A DNA stretch of 64,000 nt, taken from assembly GCF_900111125.1 (NCBI RefSeq), contig NZ_FOGE01000001.1, positions 427,928 to 491,927 of the forward strand, given 5' to 3'. Under the pieces are notes generated by a model. The model made no database searches, was not told the DNA's origin, and worked only from the letters and a program-made list of their open reading frames with translations. Each line of letters begins with the position of its first letter. The first letter of the stretch is position 1. The DNA comes from Sphingobium sp. YR768 (GTDB lineage Bacteria > Pseudomonadota > Alphaproteobacteria > Sphingomonadales > Sphingomonadaceae). Positions 7,529 through 16,248 of the stretch are shown piece after piece. Both the position numbers and the translations under genes were made by a program.

Positions 7529-8320
7529 ATGATGACCAACGCCGCCCTTCATGTCGCCCGCACCGGCCTTGACGCGCAGAACACGAAGATGCGCGTGATC
7601 GCCAACAATCTGGCGAACGTCAACACGACCGGGTTCAAGAAGGACCGGGCCGATTTCGAGACGCTGGCCTATCAGCAGATCGTGCAGGCCGGCGCCAACT
7701 CCGACAGCCAGAACAAATTCGCCACCGGCCTGAACCTGGGATCGGGCGTGACTTTGCAGGGCACCAGCAAGATGAACACGCAGGGCACCTTGCAGGAGAC
7801 CGGCAATGCGCTGGACATGGCGATCGAGGGATCGGGCTATTTCCAGGTGCAGCAGGCCGACGGGACCATAGCCTATACCCGCGCCGGCAATTTCAGCGTG
7901 ACCGCCGAGGGCACCGTCGTCACCAGCGACGGCCTGCAACTCATTCCGCAAATCACCGTGCCGCAGGGCGCGACCGCCGTGACCGTGGGCAATGACGGCA
8001 CCGTATCTGCCACCTTGCAAGGCGAAAGCGAAGCGTCCCAGCTGGGCCAGATCGAACTGGCGAGCTTCATGAACCCGGCCGGGCTTCAGTCGGTCGGTGG
8101 CAACCTGCTGGTCGAAACCGCCGCCAGCGGCACGCCGCAGGTCGGCACCGCCGGCCTTGAAGGGCGCGGCCTGATCCGGTCGGGCAATCTGGAAACGTCC
8201 AACGTCAACATCGTCGAGGAGCTGGTCGACATGATCGAAACCCAGCGCGCCTACGAGGTCAACAGCAAGATGATCAAGGCGACCGACGAAATGCTGCAAT
8301 ACGCCAACCAGAATATGTGA
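7529..8320 (+). CDS. flgG: Flagellar distal rod protein FlgG
   Basis: The distal rod subunit, 263 residues, the normal length. The N-terminus has ARTGLDAQNTKMRVIANNLA and NVNTTGFKKDRADFETL. The C-terminus has SNVNIVEELVDMIETQRAYE and NSKMIKATDEMLQYAN, both strongly FlgG-like. A methionine doublet (ATGATG) offers two starts three bases apart. The stop overlaps flgH by four bases. Confidence 0.95.
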   Translation: MMTNAALHVARTGLDAQNTKMRVIANNLANVNTTGFKKDRADFETLAYQQIVQAGANSDSQNKFATGLNLGSGVTLQGTSKMNTQGTLQETGNALDMAIEGSGYFQVQQADGTIAYTRAGNFSVTAEGTVVTSDGLQLIPQITVPQGATAVTVGNDGTVSATLQGESEASQLGQIELASFMNPAGLQSVGGNLLVETAASGTPQVGTAGLEGRGLIRSGNLETSNVNIVEELVDMIETQRAYEVNSKMIKATDEMLQYANQNM

Positions 8321-9012
8321 TCGGATTGATGCGTCTCTCCCTCGCCCTCATCGCCGCCGTGTCGCTCATCGCGCTTGCCGCCTCGCCTGTCGAAGCCGCC
8401 AAGCAGAAGAAGCGCGACATCGAGCGCGAACTTTATGCGCCGACCGTCGTCGCGCAGCCCGCCGCGCCGTCGGCCAATGGATCGATCTTCCAGACGTCGG
8501 TCGGCTATACCCCGCTGACCAGCGGCGCGCGCGCGACCAGCGTGGGTGACATCATCACCATCATCCTGGTCGAACGGACGCAGGCAACCAAGAGCAACAG
8601 CGCCGACACCAATCGCAGCGGATCGGTGGGCCTGACCCCGCCGACAACCGGCATCATGTCGAAGCTGTTTTCGGCCAGCGACGTGTCGATGGGCGGCGCC
8701 AACACCTTCGCCGGCAAGGGCGCCGCGACCCAGTCCAACGCGCTGACCGGCGAGATCACCGTGACGATCGCGCAGGTCTATCCCAATGGCACCATGCTGG
8801 TGCGTGGCGAAAAGGCGCTGACGCTCAATCGCGGCGACGAATATATCCAGATCAGCGGCCTCGTCCGTCAGGCTGATATCAGCCCGGACAATCGCATCGC
8901 CTCCACCCGCGTCGCCGACGCCAAGATCATCTACAAGGGCAAGGGCGAGATCGCCAATGCCAGCCGTCAGGGCTGGCTCCAGCGCTTCTTCTCGGCGATC
9001 AGCCCCTTCTGA
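8317..9012 (+). CDS. flgH: Flagellar L-ring protein FlgH
   Basis: FlgH forms the outer-membrane L ring around the rod. The frame opens with GTG at 8317 (overlapping flgG) and encodes 231 residues with an N-terminal signal sequence of the form LALIAAVSLIALAASPVEA. The usual lipobox Cys is not evident at the cleavage region, which is unusual for FlgH. The core has ARATSVGDIITIILVERTQA and RGEKALTLNRGDEYIQISG followed by LVRQADISPDNRIASTRVAD, the FlgH signature. It overlaps flgI (TGATG). Confidence 0.92.
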   Translation: MIGLMRLSLALIAAVSLIALAASPVEAAKQKKRDIERELYAPTVVAQPAAPSANGSIFQTSVGYTPLTSGARATSVGDIITIILVERTQATKSNSADTNRSGSVGLTPPTTGIMSKLFSASDVSMGGANTFAGKGAATQSNALTGEITVTIAQVYPNGTMLVRGEKALTLNRGDEYIQISGLVRQADISPDNRIASTRVADAKIIYKGKGEIANASRQGWLQRFFSAISPF

Positions 9013-10130
9013 TGGAGATCCGGACCGCCATGATCCGCCTGTTCCGCTTCCTCCTGCCCATGCTGGCGCTGGCCGCGGCGCCGGCTGCCCATGCCGAACG
9101 GGTCAAGGATCTCGGCACCTTTCAGGGCGTCCGCCCCAACCAGCTGACCGGCTATGGCATCGTCGTGGGTCTGGCCGGCACCGGCGACGACAGCATCGAA
9201 TATGCGACGCAGGGCATGAAGGGCGTGGTATCGCGCTTCGGCCTGACGCTGCCGAACAACATCAATCCCGCGCTGAAGAATGCGGCGGCCGTGCTGGTGA
9301 CGGCCGACCTGCCCGCCTTCGCCAAGCCCGGCCAGCGGCTGGACGTGACCGTGTCGGCGCTGGGCAAGGCCAAGTCACTGCGCGGCGGCACGCTGATCAT
9401 GACCCCGCTGCGCGGCGCGGACAATGAAATCTACGCCATGTCGCAGGGCAATCTGGCCGTGGGCGGTCTGGGCGTCTCCGGCGCCGATGGCAGCCAGGTG
9501 TCGGTCAACATCCCCTCGGCCGGGCGCATTCCGGAAGGCGCGACGGTCGAACGGGCGGTCGCCACCGGTTTCGACACCGCGCCGACCCTGACCTTCAATC
9601 TGGCCGAAGCGGACCTGACGACCGCGCTGCGTGTCGCCGACGGCATCAACAAGACCTTCGGCGATCGCCGCGCCCGCGCGGTCGACGCCGTGTCGGTCGC
9701 GATCGACGCTGCCCCCGGCGCGGAAGACCGCATCATGATGATGGGCATGATCGAGAATATCGAGGTCACGCCCGCCGATGCGCCCGCCCGCGTCATCGTC
9801 AACGCCCGTACCGGCACCGTCGTCATCAACGGCGCGGTGCGCATCCATCCGGCCGCCGTCGCCCATGGCAAATTGACCGTCAGCGTCAATGAAAGCCCGC
9901 GCGTCGTGCAGCCCGCGCCCTTCAGTCAGGGCCAGACCGCGACCGAACAATCGAGCAGCATCAGCATCGACCAGGAAAAGAAACCTATGGTTAATTTTAA
10001 AGGTGGGGCGTCGCTGGCCGATATTGTGAAGGCGGTCAACGCCATCGGGGCATCCCCGGCGGACATGGTCGCGATCCTGGAAGCGCTGAAACAGGCGGGC
10101 GCGATGAAAGCGGAACTGGTGGTATTGTGA
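9012..10130 (+). CDS. flgI: Flagellar P-ring protein FlgI
   Basis: FlgI forms the periplasmic P ring and is assisted by FlgA. The 372-residue product has a Sec signal peptide (LFRFLLPMLALAAAPAAHA). The mature part shows RVKDLGTFQGVRPNQLTGYG and IVVGLAGTGD. The C-terminal SLADIVKAVNAIGASPADMV plus ILEALKQAGAMKAELVVL is diagnostic. An alternative ATG at 9030 would start directly at the signal peptide. The stop overlaps flgJ. Confidence 0.95.
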   Translation: MEIRTAMIRLFRFLLPMLALAAAPAAHAERVKDLGTFQGVRPNQLTGYGIVVGLAGTGDDSIEYATQGMKGVVSRFGLTLPNNINPALKNAAAVLVTADLPAFAKPGQRLDVTVSALGKAKSLRGGTLIMTPLRGADNEIYAMSQGNLAVGGLGVSGADGSQVSVNIPSAGRIPEGATVERAVATGFDTAPTLTFNLAEADLTTALRVADGINKTFGDRRARAVDAVSVAIDAAPGAEDRIMMMGMIENIEVTPADAPARVIVNARTGTVVINGAVRIHPAAVAHGKLTVSVNESPRVVQPAPFSQGQTATEQSSSISIDQEKKPMVNFKGGASLADIVKAVNAIGASPADMVAILEALKQAGAMKAELVVL

Positions 10131-10459
10131 TGCAGCTATCGAATATTTCCGCAACGGGCAGCCAGCCCGCCACGGCCGAAACGAAGGCATCGCTGCAAAA
10201 GGCGGCGCAGCAGTTCGAGGCGGTGTTCCTGCGCCAGATGATCGGCGCGATGCGCTCGGCCAGTCTGGCCGAAGGGATTGATGAATCCAGCGCCACCCAG
10301 CAGTTTCGCGACATGGCCGACGCCCGCACCGCCGACGCCATGGCCACCAAAGGCGCGATGGGCATTGCCGAATTGCTGATGAAGCAGTTTGGCGATCGGG
10401 TGAAGGACAGCCCCGCAGCAACATCGACTGACGGTTCGGCCACGGCGGCAGGCGCATGA
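10130..10459 (+). CDS. flgJ: Rod-binding protein FlgJ, rod domain only
   Basis: About 109 residues, corresponding to the N-terminal half of enteric FlgJ. It contains KAAQQFEAVFLRQMIGAMR and a typical Rod-binding C-terminal helix with GAMGIAELLMKQFG. There is no glucosaminidase/muramidase domain, as in many alphaproteobacteria where a separate transglycosylase does that job. One such gene lies at the left end of this cluster. The start is the ATG at 10130, which overlaps the flgI stop; a GTG codon directly precedes it. The stop overlaps flgK (ATGA). Confidence 0.9.
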   Translation: MQLSNISATGSQPATAETKASLQKAAQQFEAVFLRQMIGAMRSASLAEGIDESSATQQFRDMADARTADAMATKGAMGIAELLMKQFGDRVKDSPAATSTDGSATAAGA

Positions 10460-11790
10460 GCGACCTCTTCACCATCGGCGCTTCGGGCACCAAGGCCTAT
10501 CGCACGGCGATGGCCGCCATTTCCGAGAATATCGCCAATTCCAGCACAGCCGGCTATGCCCGCCGCACGGTGACGACCGCCGAGTCCGGTTCCTCCACCG
10601 CGACGATGGCAACCTATACTTCCGTCGGCAATTTCGGCGGGACCTATGTGTCGAGCGTCAATCGTTCGACCGACCCCTATCTGGACGCCAGTGTACGATC
10701 GACCGCCACGGCACTGGGCAGCGCGGCCGCGCGCCAACGCTGGCTGGCCGATAGCGAAACCGCGCTGAACGACACCAGCACCGGCGTCGGTCAGTTGATG
10801 ACGACCATGTACCAGAATATCGACAAGCTGGCCGCCAGCCCCAGCGACACGTCGCTGCGCGTGACCACGCTGGACAGCATCAGCCGCGTCGCCCAGTCCT
10901 TCAACCAGACCGCTGCCGATCTGGAAAATGTGTCGAGCGGGATCGCGACCGAAGCCCAGTCTTCGGTCGATACCGTCAATCAGGCGCTCAAATCGCTGGC
11001 CGACATCAACAACAGCCTGCTGCGCGCGCAGCCGGGCACGTCAGCCTATGCGCAGTTGCTCGATAGCCGCGATGCCGCGCTGGATACCATCTCCTCCAAC
11101 GTCAACGTCACGATCAGCTTCGGCGCGCATGACAGTGCGGAAATCAGCCTGGGAGGACAGACGCTACTGAGCGGCACCACCGCCACCAGCCTGGCAGTTG
11201 CGGCCAATGAGGACGGGACGCTGGCATTCAGTCTGGCGGACGGCACAGCCATCGCCACGCCCGCCAGCGGTACGCTGGGGGGCCTCGCTTCAGCGGCAAG
11301 CACCGTGGCGGATCGCCGTTCGGAACTGGACGATCTGGCCGCACAATTCGTGACCAACCTCAACGACTGGCACGCACAGGGCCTGACCGATGGCGATGTC
11401 GCCGGCGGCGCTTTGCTGTCGGGCACGACCGCCGCGACGATCAGTGCGGTCATGACCGACCCCACCCAGTTCGCCACCAAATCATCGGACGGCACGCTCA
11501 ACGGCAATCTGCTGACGGTGACTTCGGTGCTGCGCGGCAGCGGCAGCGTGGAAAATGGCTGGACGGCGCTGATCGCCGGCAACGCCGCCTTGCTGTCGTC
11601 GACCAAGGCCGAATATGAAACGGCGACCAGCCGGAACGACCAGGCCGTCGCCGCCCGCGAAGCGGTGAGCGGCGTCGATCTGGACACGGAAGCGGCCGAC
11701 CTGTTGCGTGTGCAACAGGCCTATTCGGGCTGCGCCAAGATTTTGCAGGTGGCCAAGGAAACCATGCAATCCATCCTCGACATCATGTGA
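10456..11790 (+). CDS. flgK: Hook-filament junction protein FlgK
   Basis: HAP1, the first of two adaptors between hook and filament, 444 residues. The N-terminus has KAYRTAMAAISENIANSSTA and GYARRTVT. The middle contains the FlgK helical hairpin around TTLDSISRVAQSFNQTAADL. The C-terminus has VSGVDLDTEAADLLRVQQAY followed by KILQVAKETMQSILDI. Length and order (flgJ-flgK-flgL) are standard. The middle domain is smaller than in enterics. Confidence 0.93.
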   Translation: MSDLFTIGASGTKAYRTAMAAISENIANSSTAGYARRTVTTAESGSSTATMATYTSVGNFGGTYVSSVNRSTDPYLDASVRSTATALGSAAARQRWLADSETALNDTSTGVGQLMTTMYQNIDKLAASPSDTSLRVTTLDSISRVAQSFNQTAADLENVSSGIATEAQSSVDTVNQALKSLADINNSLLRAQPGTSAYAQLLDSRDAALDTISSNVNVTISFGAHDSAEISLGGQTLLSGTTATSLAVAANEDGTLAFSLADGTAIATPASGTLGGLASAASTVADRRSELDDLAAQFVTNLNDWHAQGLTDGDVAGGALLSGTTAATISAVMTDPTQFATKSSDGTLNGNLLTVTSVLRGSGSVENGWTALIAGNAALLSSTKAEYETATSRNDQAVAAREAVSGVDLDTEAADLLRVQQAYSGCAKILQVAKETMQSILDIM

Positions 11791-11807
11791 CGCGAAGGGA
11801 CTGATCC

Positions 11808-12653
11808 ATGGTAGCCATCACCACCAAGACGCTCTTCGCCGAAATCCGCCGCCAGCAGCAGCTGTCGAAAAGCATCGCCGAGGGCCAGACCGCCATCTCC
11901 ACTGGCATTACGCTGAACAAGGCGTCGGACAATGCGCTCGCCTGGGTGCAGGTGTCGGATGTCGGCCGGGCGCAGGCCCAGCAGGCAGCATGGCAGACCA
12001 ATGTCAGCTATGGCACGACCCGGGCCGGCAATGCCGAAGCCAATCTTTCGGAAATCAACAATCTGCTGATCCGCGCGCAGGAACTGGTGACGTCGGCCCG
12101 CAACGGATCGCTGAACGACACCAGCCGCGCCGCGATCGTCGAGGAAATGTCGACCATCCGCACCACGGTCGGCGAATTGCTGAATCAGACGGATTATCAG
12201 GGCGTGTCGGTGTTCGACGACAAGCAGAGCGTCTTGGTGCCAGTCAGCCGGGGCCTCAATCTGGCCGTCGTCGGCACCAAGCAGGAGGTGTCGGAGGGCA
12301 TCGACGTCAACGGCACCGACATGTCGCTCGACGACATATTGGCGCAGAGCATTGCCGCCATCGAAAGCGGCGACGATAGCACCATCGCCACATCGCTGGA
12401 GGGCGTGCAGGCCGCGCAGAGCCATATCACCGTCGAGCAGGCCAAGCAGGGTGTACGCAGCGACCGGCTGGAAACCATCGGCAATCGCCTGACCGTGGTG
12501 GATACCGACCTGACCGAGCGGCGGGCGGATCTGGAGTCGACCAATCTGGCCGACGTGATCTCGCGCGTGCAGTCTCAACTGCTCCAGCTGGAAGCGGCAC
12601 AGACGACCTATGCGCGGATCAACCAGCAGTCACTGTTCGACCTGATCAAATAA
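11808..12653 (+). CDS. flgL: Hook-filament junction protein FlgL (flagellin-like)
   Basis: HAP3, 281 residues, with flagellin-type D0/D1 ends. The N-terminus has RRQQQLSKSIAEGQTAISTG and later NLSEINNLLIRAQELVTSAR. The C-terminus has ADVISRVQSQLLQLEAAQTT and YARINQQSLFDLI. Its position directly after flgK makes FlgL far more likely than a flagellin. The flgN-like protein on the other strand would be its export chaperone if that call is right. Confidence 0.88.
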   Translation: MVAITTKTLFAEIRRQQQLSKSIAEGQTAISTGITLNKASDNALAWVQVSDVGRAQAQQAAWQTNVSYGTTRAGNAEANLSEINNLLIRAQELVTSARNGSLNDTSRAAIVEEMSTIRTTVGELLNQTDYQGVSVFDDKQSVLVPVSRGLNLAVVGTKQEVSEGIDVNGTDMSLDDILAQSIAAIESGDDSTIATSLEGVQAAQSHITVEQAKQGVRSDRLETIGNRLTVVDTDLTERRADLESTNLADVISRVQSQLLQLEAAQTTYARINQQSLFDLIK

Positions 12654-12669
12654 GCGGGAAAAAGGCAGG

Positions 12670-12687
12670 GCATCCTAAACCGGATGC
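12670..12687 (+). terminator. Possible weak terminator after flgL
   Basis: GCATCC-TAAACC-GGATGC forms a perfect 6-bp stem 17 bases past the flgL stop. There is no T run behind it, so it may slow or mark the end of the flgG-flgL transcript; the evidence is weak. Confidence 0.35.
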
Positions 12688-12773
12688 TAACCAGGCCGTA
12701 TTAACCATCAGACACGCATCCTTTGTGATGCGGCATCGGCCTGGACCTGCGGGTCATTATTTCGGGGATAAGC

Positions 12774-13637
12774 ATGTTTCCAATCATCGGCCTGGTCGTC
12801 CTGCTCGGCATGGTGTTCGGCGGCTTCGTCTTCACCGGCGGCGACATCGGCCCCGTCCTTCACGCCCTTCCGCATGAAATGCTGATCATCGGCGGCGCCG
12901 CCGTCGGCGCGCTGATCATCGGCAATTCGGGCGCGGACCTGAAGGCGCTGGGCGGCGGTCTGGGCAAGGTGTTCAAGGGGCCGCAATATAAGAAGCAGGA
13001 TTTCCTCGACTGCATCTTCCTCGTCAGCAAGCTGATGAAGACGCTGCGGGTCGAAGGCCCGGTGGCGCTGGAGCCCCACATCGAAGATCCGGGTACATCG
13101 CCCATCTTCGGCGAATATCCCAGGCTGATGAAGGACAAGACGCTGATCCACCTGATCAGCGACACGCTGCGCTTGGTCGTGGTGTCGTCCGGCACGCTCG
13201 ATCCCCATGCGGTCGAGGACGTGATGGACAACAGCCTGAAGACCCATCACCACGAAGCGCTGAAACCCGCCGACAATCTTCAGGGGCTGGCCGACGCGCT
13301 GCCCGCGCTGGGTATCGTCGCGGCGGTGCTGGGCGTGGTGAAGACCATGGGATCGATCGACCAGCCGCCTTCGGTGCTGGGTGCGATGATCGGTTCGGCG
13401 CTGGTCGGCACCTTCCTGGGCGTGTTGCTGGCCTATGGCATGGTCAACCCGTTCGCCAATCGCTGCCGCGCGGTGATCGAGCAGGACGGGGCGATCTATC
13501 ATGTGGTCAAGCAGATCATCATCGCCTCGCTGCACGGCCACCCGCAGCCGCTGGTGATCGAGGCCGCGCGCTCCAGCCTGATCCACGCCAACCAGCCCGG
13601 CTTTGCCGAGGTGTTCGACGGCATGCGGAACAAATAA
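12774..13637 (+). CDS. motA: Flagellar motor stator protein MotA
   Basis: A 287-residue proton-channel stator subunit. The N-terminal membrane helix MFPIIGLVVLLGMVFGGFVF is followed by a second (LIIGGAAVGALIIG). A cytoplasmic torque-generating region follows, and then the paired helices LPALGIVAAVLGVVKTMGSI and GAMIGSALVGTFLGVLLAYG. The length is that of the longer MotA class in Proteobacteria. A GGGGATA precedes the start. motB follows after three bases. Confidence 0.95.
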   Translation: MFPIIGLVVLLGMVFGGFVFTGGDIGPVLHALPHEMLIIGGAAVGALIIGNSGADLKALGGGLGKVFKGPQYKKQDFLDCIFLVSKLMKTLRVEGPVALEPHIEDPGTSPIFGEYPRLMKDKTLIHLISDTLRLVVVSSGTLDPHAVEDVMDNSLKTHHHEALKPADNLQGLADALPALGIVAAVLGVVKTMGSIDQPPSVLGAMIGSALVGTFLGVLLAYGMVNPFANRCRAVIEQDGAIYHVVKQIIIASLHGHPQPLVIEAARSSLIHANQPGFAEVFDGMRNK

Positions 13638-13640
13638 GCC

Positions 13641-14693
13641 ATGGCGGAGAAGAAGCGCGGCGCGAACGAGCCTGAACCCAGGCCGATCATCGTCAAGAAG
13701 ATCATCGTCGAAGGGCATGGCGGCCATCATGGCGGCGCCTGGAAGGTGGCCTATGCCGACTTCGTGACGGCGATGATGGCCTTCTTCCTGCTGATGTGGC
13801 TACTGGGCGCGACCACGGAAAAGCAGCGCAAGGCGCTGGCCGACTATTTCACGCCCACGCTGGTCGAACTGAAGATGGCGTCGGCCGGCTCCACTGGGTT
13901 GCTGGGCGGCGACAGCATGATGGCGAAGGAAAATTACCCGACCACTGGCGGTCAGGGCACCTTGTCCATCACCATCCCGCGCGATTCCACCGGCACCAAG
14001 GATCAGGGCGGCAAGGCGATGCGCGCCGCCGACCGGCAGAAATTCGAATCGATCAAGAAGCAGCTGGAAGAGCGGATGAACCGCAAGGGGCTGGCGAAGC
14101 TGCGCAAGAATGTGCGCTTCACCGAAACCCGCGAAGGGCTGCGCATCGACCTGATCGACGAAGCGGACTTTGCCATGTTCCGGTCCGGCACCGACCAGCT
14201 GGTGCCTGAAGCCCGCGCGCTGATCGGCGAAGTGTCGCAGGCGTTGCAGACCATGCCCAACCCGCTGATCGTGCGTGGTCATACCGACGGCCTGCCCTAT
14301 GCGTCGGGCCGGACCATGAACAACTGGATGCTGTCATCCGCCCGCGCCGAATCGACGCGTCAGGCGCTGAGCCAGACCGGTATTCCCAATGACCGCTTTG
14401 CCCGGATCGAAGGGGTCGCCGACCGCGAGCCGTTCATCAAGACGGACGTCTATGACCCGCGCAACCGGCGCATGTCGATCATCCTGGGCTGGACCCGGGG
14501 TGGCGGCAGCGGCGATGCGGACCCGGACATGGACGAGGAGACCAAGGCCGCGATCCAGGAACGGGACGATCCCGCCCGCGTTGCCCAGACGCAGGCGCAG
14601 AAGCTGGACATGGGCGGCACCGGCCTGCCCAACGGCGCGCAACTGGTCAATCCCACGGCCCCCGGCACATCGAGCAAGCCTGGCAAGCATTGA
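13641..14693 (+). CDS. motB: Flagellar motor stator protein MotB
   Basis: A 350-residue stator subunit that anchors MotA to peptidoglycan. The N-terminal block GGHHGGAWKVAYADFVTAMM and AFFLLMWLLG contains the proton-carrying Asp (YADF). A plug/linker region is followed by an OmpA-like domain with PLIVRGHTDGLPYASGRTMN and the RRMSIIL end. A C-terminal tail of about 60 residues is acidic and Pro/Gly-rich. With motA it forms the full-size stator operon. Confidence 0.95.
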   Translation: MAEKKRGANEPEPRPIIVKKIIVEGHGGHHGGAWKVAYADFVTAMMAFFLLMWLLGATTEKQRKALADYFTPTLVELKMASAGSTGLLGGDSMMAKENYPTTGGQGTLSITIPRDSTGTKDQGGKAMRAADRQKFESIKKQLEERMNRKGLAKLRKNVRFTETREGLRIDLIDEADFAMFRSGTDQLVPEARALIGEVSQALQTMPNPLIVRGHTDGLPYASGRTMNNWMLSSARAESTRQALSQTGIPNDRFARIEGVADREPFIKTDVYDPRNRRMSIILGWTRGGGSGDADPDMDEETKAAIQERDDPARVAQTQAQKLDMGGTGLPNGAQLVNPTAPGTSSKPGKH

Positions 14694-14702
14694 TCGAAGA
14701 CA

Positions 14703-14727
14703 GGGCGGTGTTGGATATCACCGCCTT
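14703..14727 (+). terminator. Terminator-like hairpin after motB
   Basis: GGCGGTG and CACCGCC form a 7-bp stem around loop TTGGATAT, 10 bases past the motB stop, followed by TTAACTT. The T tract is short, so efficiency is uncertain. Confidence 0.5.
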
Positions 14728-14877
14728 AACTTCGCATATTTCCCGCAAGTTTTGACATTTCCGTACAAGAGACGGAAATTATCTTACCATACCCTCCTGC
14801 GCCTGATGGATTTTATCAAAGGCGGCAAGCGTAGGACATGAAGGGGTCGGACGACCGCCCTGCCCCCCTCTCCTATC

Positions 14878-15765
14878 CTACCAGAGGACGCCGTCGACCG
14901 GCTCGACCGGCGGCGGTGCGGGCAGGCCGATCGCCTGATTGAGATCGCCCTCGATCGTCGTGGTGATGGCGTTGAGCGGCAGGTCGTGGACATCATTCCC
15001 GAACGGATCGACCAGATCGTCGCCGATTTGCAGGACCGCCAGGAACATGAAGCCCGCCGCCGCCGACCCGACCGGGGTCGCCATGCCCAGCGTTTCGACC
15101 AGCCCGACCGGCAGCAGGATGCAGAAGAGCCGGGTGAAATATTTGGGGAAGGCGCGATATTGGGCGGGCAACGGCGTGTTCTTGATCCGCTCCATGCCGC
15201 CCTGCGCATTGGACATGTCGACCAGCAGCCCTTCGACCCGGCTTTGCTGGATGGTGTCGATCCAGCCCCGATGGACGGCATCCATCAGCATCCGGTCCGA
15301 CCCGTCGAGCAGGCCGTTGGCGGGATTGCGCCGCTCCAGCGCCTCCAGCGGTTCCTCGGTTTCCAGCACGCGCCGCACGTCGGGCGCCGGGTCCTGCCGC
15401 CGCAACTGGCAGCGCAGGGCATGAACATAGGCGACATGGCGCTTGACCAATGTCACGCCCATGGCGCGCGCTTCGGGGGTATCGGGCAGATAGGCCAGCA
15501 CGGTCCGTGCGAAGCTACGCGAGACATTGACCATCGCGCCCCAGAGGATGCGGCCTTCCCACCAGCGCGAATAGGCGCTGTTGACGCGGAAGCCCAGCAC
15601 CAGCGCCAGAGCGGTGCCGAAGATGGTGAGCGGCAGCGCAGGCGCCTTGAACGGCGACATATAGTAAAAAATGGTGACCGCCAGATCCCAGAAGAAGAGC
15701 GCGATCAGCGCGCTCCACGCTTTCTGGAAACTCTGCCGGATGCGCGGGGATCGACCAACGATCAT
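14878..15765 (-). CDS. Bestrophin-like membrane channel protein (UPF0187 family)
   Basis: 295 residues with the bacterial bestrophin layout. The N-terminus has SPRIRQSFQKAWSALIALFF, with LAVTIFYYM and the FRVNSAYSRWWEGRILWGAM block that forms the pore and neck region. The second half has two more membrane stretches (LFCILLPVGLVETLG, AGFMFLAVLQIGDDLVDPFG). The acidic DPFGNDVHDLPL motif is conserved in the family. Bacterial homologues form pentameric ion channels. A small membrane-protein gene lies 20 bases upstream on the same strand, suggesting an operon. Confidence 0.85.
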   Translation of the reverse strand: MIVGRSPRIRQSFQKAWSALIALFFWDLAVTIFYYMSPFKAPALPLTIFGTALALVLGFRVNSAYSRWWEGRILWGAMVNVSRSFARTVLAYLPDTPEARAMGVTLVKRHVAYVHALRCQLRRQDPAPDVRRVLETEEPLEALERRNPANGLLDGSDRMLMDAVHRGWIDTIQQSRVEGLLVDMSNAQGGMERIKNTPLPAQYRAFPKYFTRLFCILLPVGLVETLGMATPVGSAAAGFMFLAVLQIGDDLVDPFGNDVHDLPLNAITTTIEGDLNQAIGLPAPPPVEPVDGVLW

Positions 15766-15785
15766 GACAGGAATCTATTGGAGGC

Positions 15786-16022
15786 TCAGAGGGCGTCGCC
15801 GCCCTCTTCGTCCAACTTCAGCCAGGCGTGGCGCAGCGCGAGGCCGCCGACGATGCCCACGATTTTGAGCAGCGTGGCATGCAGCGTCGGGGTGCTGTCC
15901 GCCAGGGCGAAGCCCAGGCAGATGAGGCAGAGCAGCATCGCCGCATAGACCGGCAGCGCTTCGATATCATTCCAGGCGATCGGCGGATCAGCCTTGGCAC
16001 GGGGTGGGTTCAGCATCGGCAT
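15786..16022 (-). CDS. Small membrane protein, unknown function
   Basis: 78 residues with two hydrophobic stretches: VYAAMLLCLICLGFALA and LHATLLKIVGIVGGLAL. The C-terminus is acidic (LDEEGGDAL). I do not recognise a family. It lies 20 bases upstream of the bestrophin-like gene on the same strand and is probably co-transcribed with it. The 226-base gap to the divergent lysR gene would hold promoters for both directions. Confidence 0.6.
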   Translation of the reverse strand: MPMLNPPRAKADPPIAWNDIEALPVYAAMLLCLICLGFALADSTPTLHATLLKIVGIVGGLALRHAWLKLDEEGGDAL

Positions 16023-16248
16023 CGGGGGAAACTCCGAACGGGGGACCAGGGGATTTCCCGTGAAAATGATGCGTTGCGAAACGGGACGTCAACGCGATGT
16101 ACAGGATGCAAGCCAAGGTTGCGTTCTGCGGAAGTGCGAAAGAAAAGCTTACAAAAGCGTCGTTTTTGAGAGACGCAGCAACAAAAACATGCGCGTGTGC
16201 AACAGCCTTCCTATTGCACCGCAGCATCACGCCCCTAGCTTTTGAAGC

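Noticed and set aside
11808..12653. The flagellin-like gene as flagellin (fliC)
   Set aside because: Its position directly after flgK and its hook-associated protein length favour FlgL.
12700..12773. A fifth sigma-54 promoter before motA
   Set aside because: The best match (GACACGCATCCTTTGT) has a wrong GG-GC spacing and lacks TGGCAC.
14751..14794. A TTGACA box after motB as a promoter
   Set aside because: No -10 element at proper spacing, and no plus-strand gene follows.
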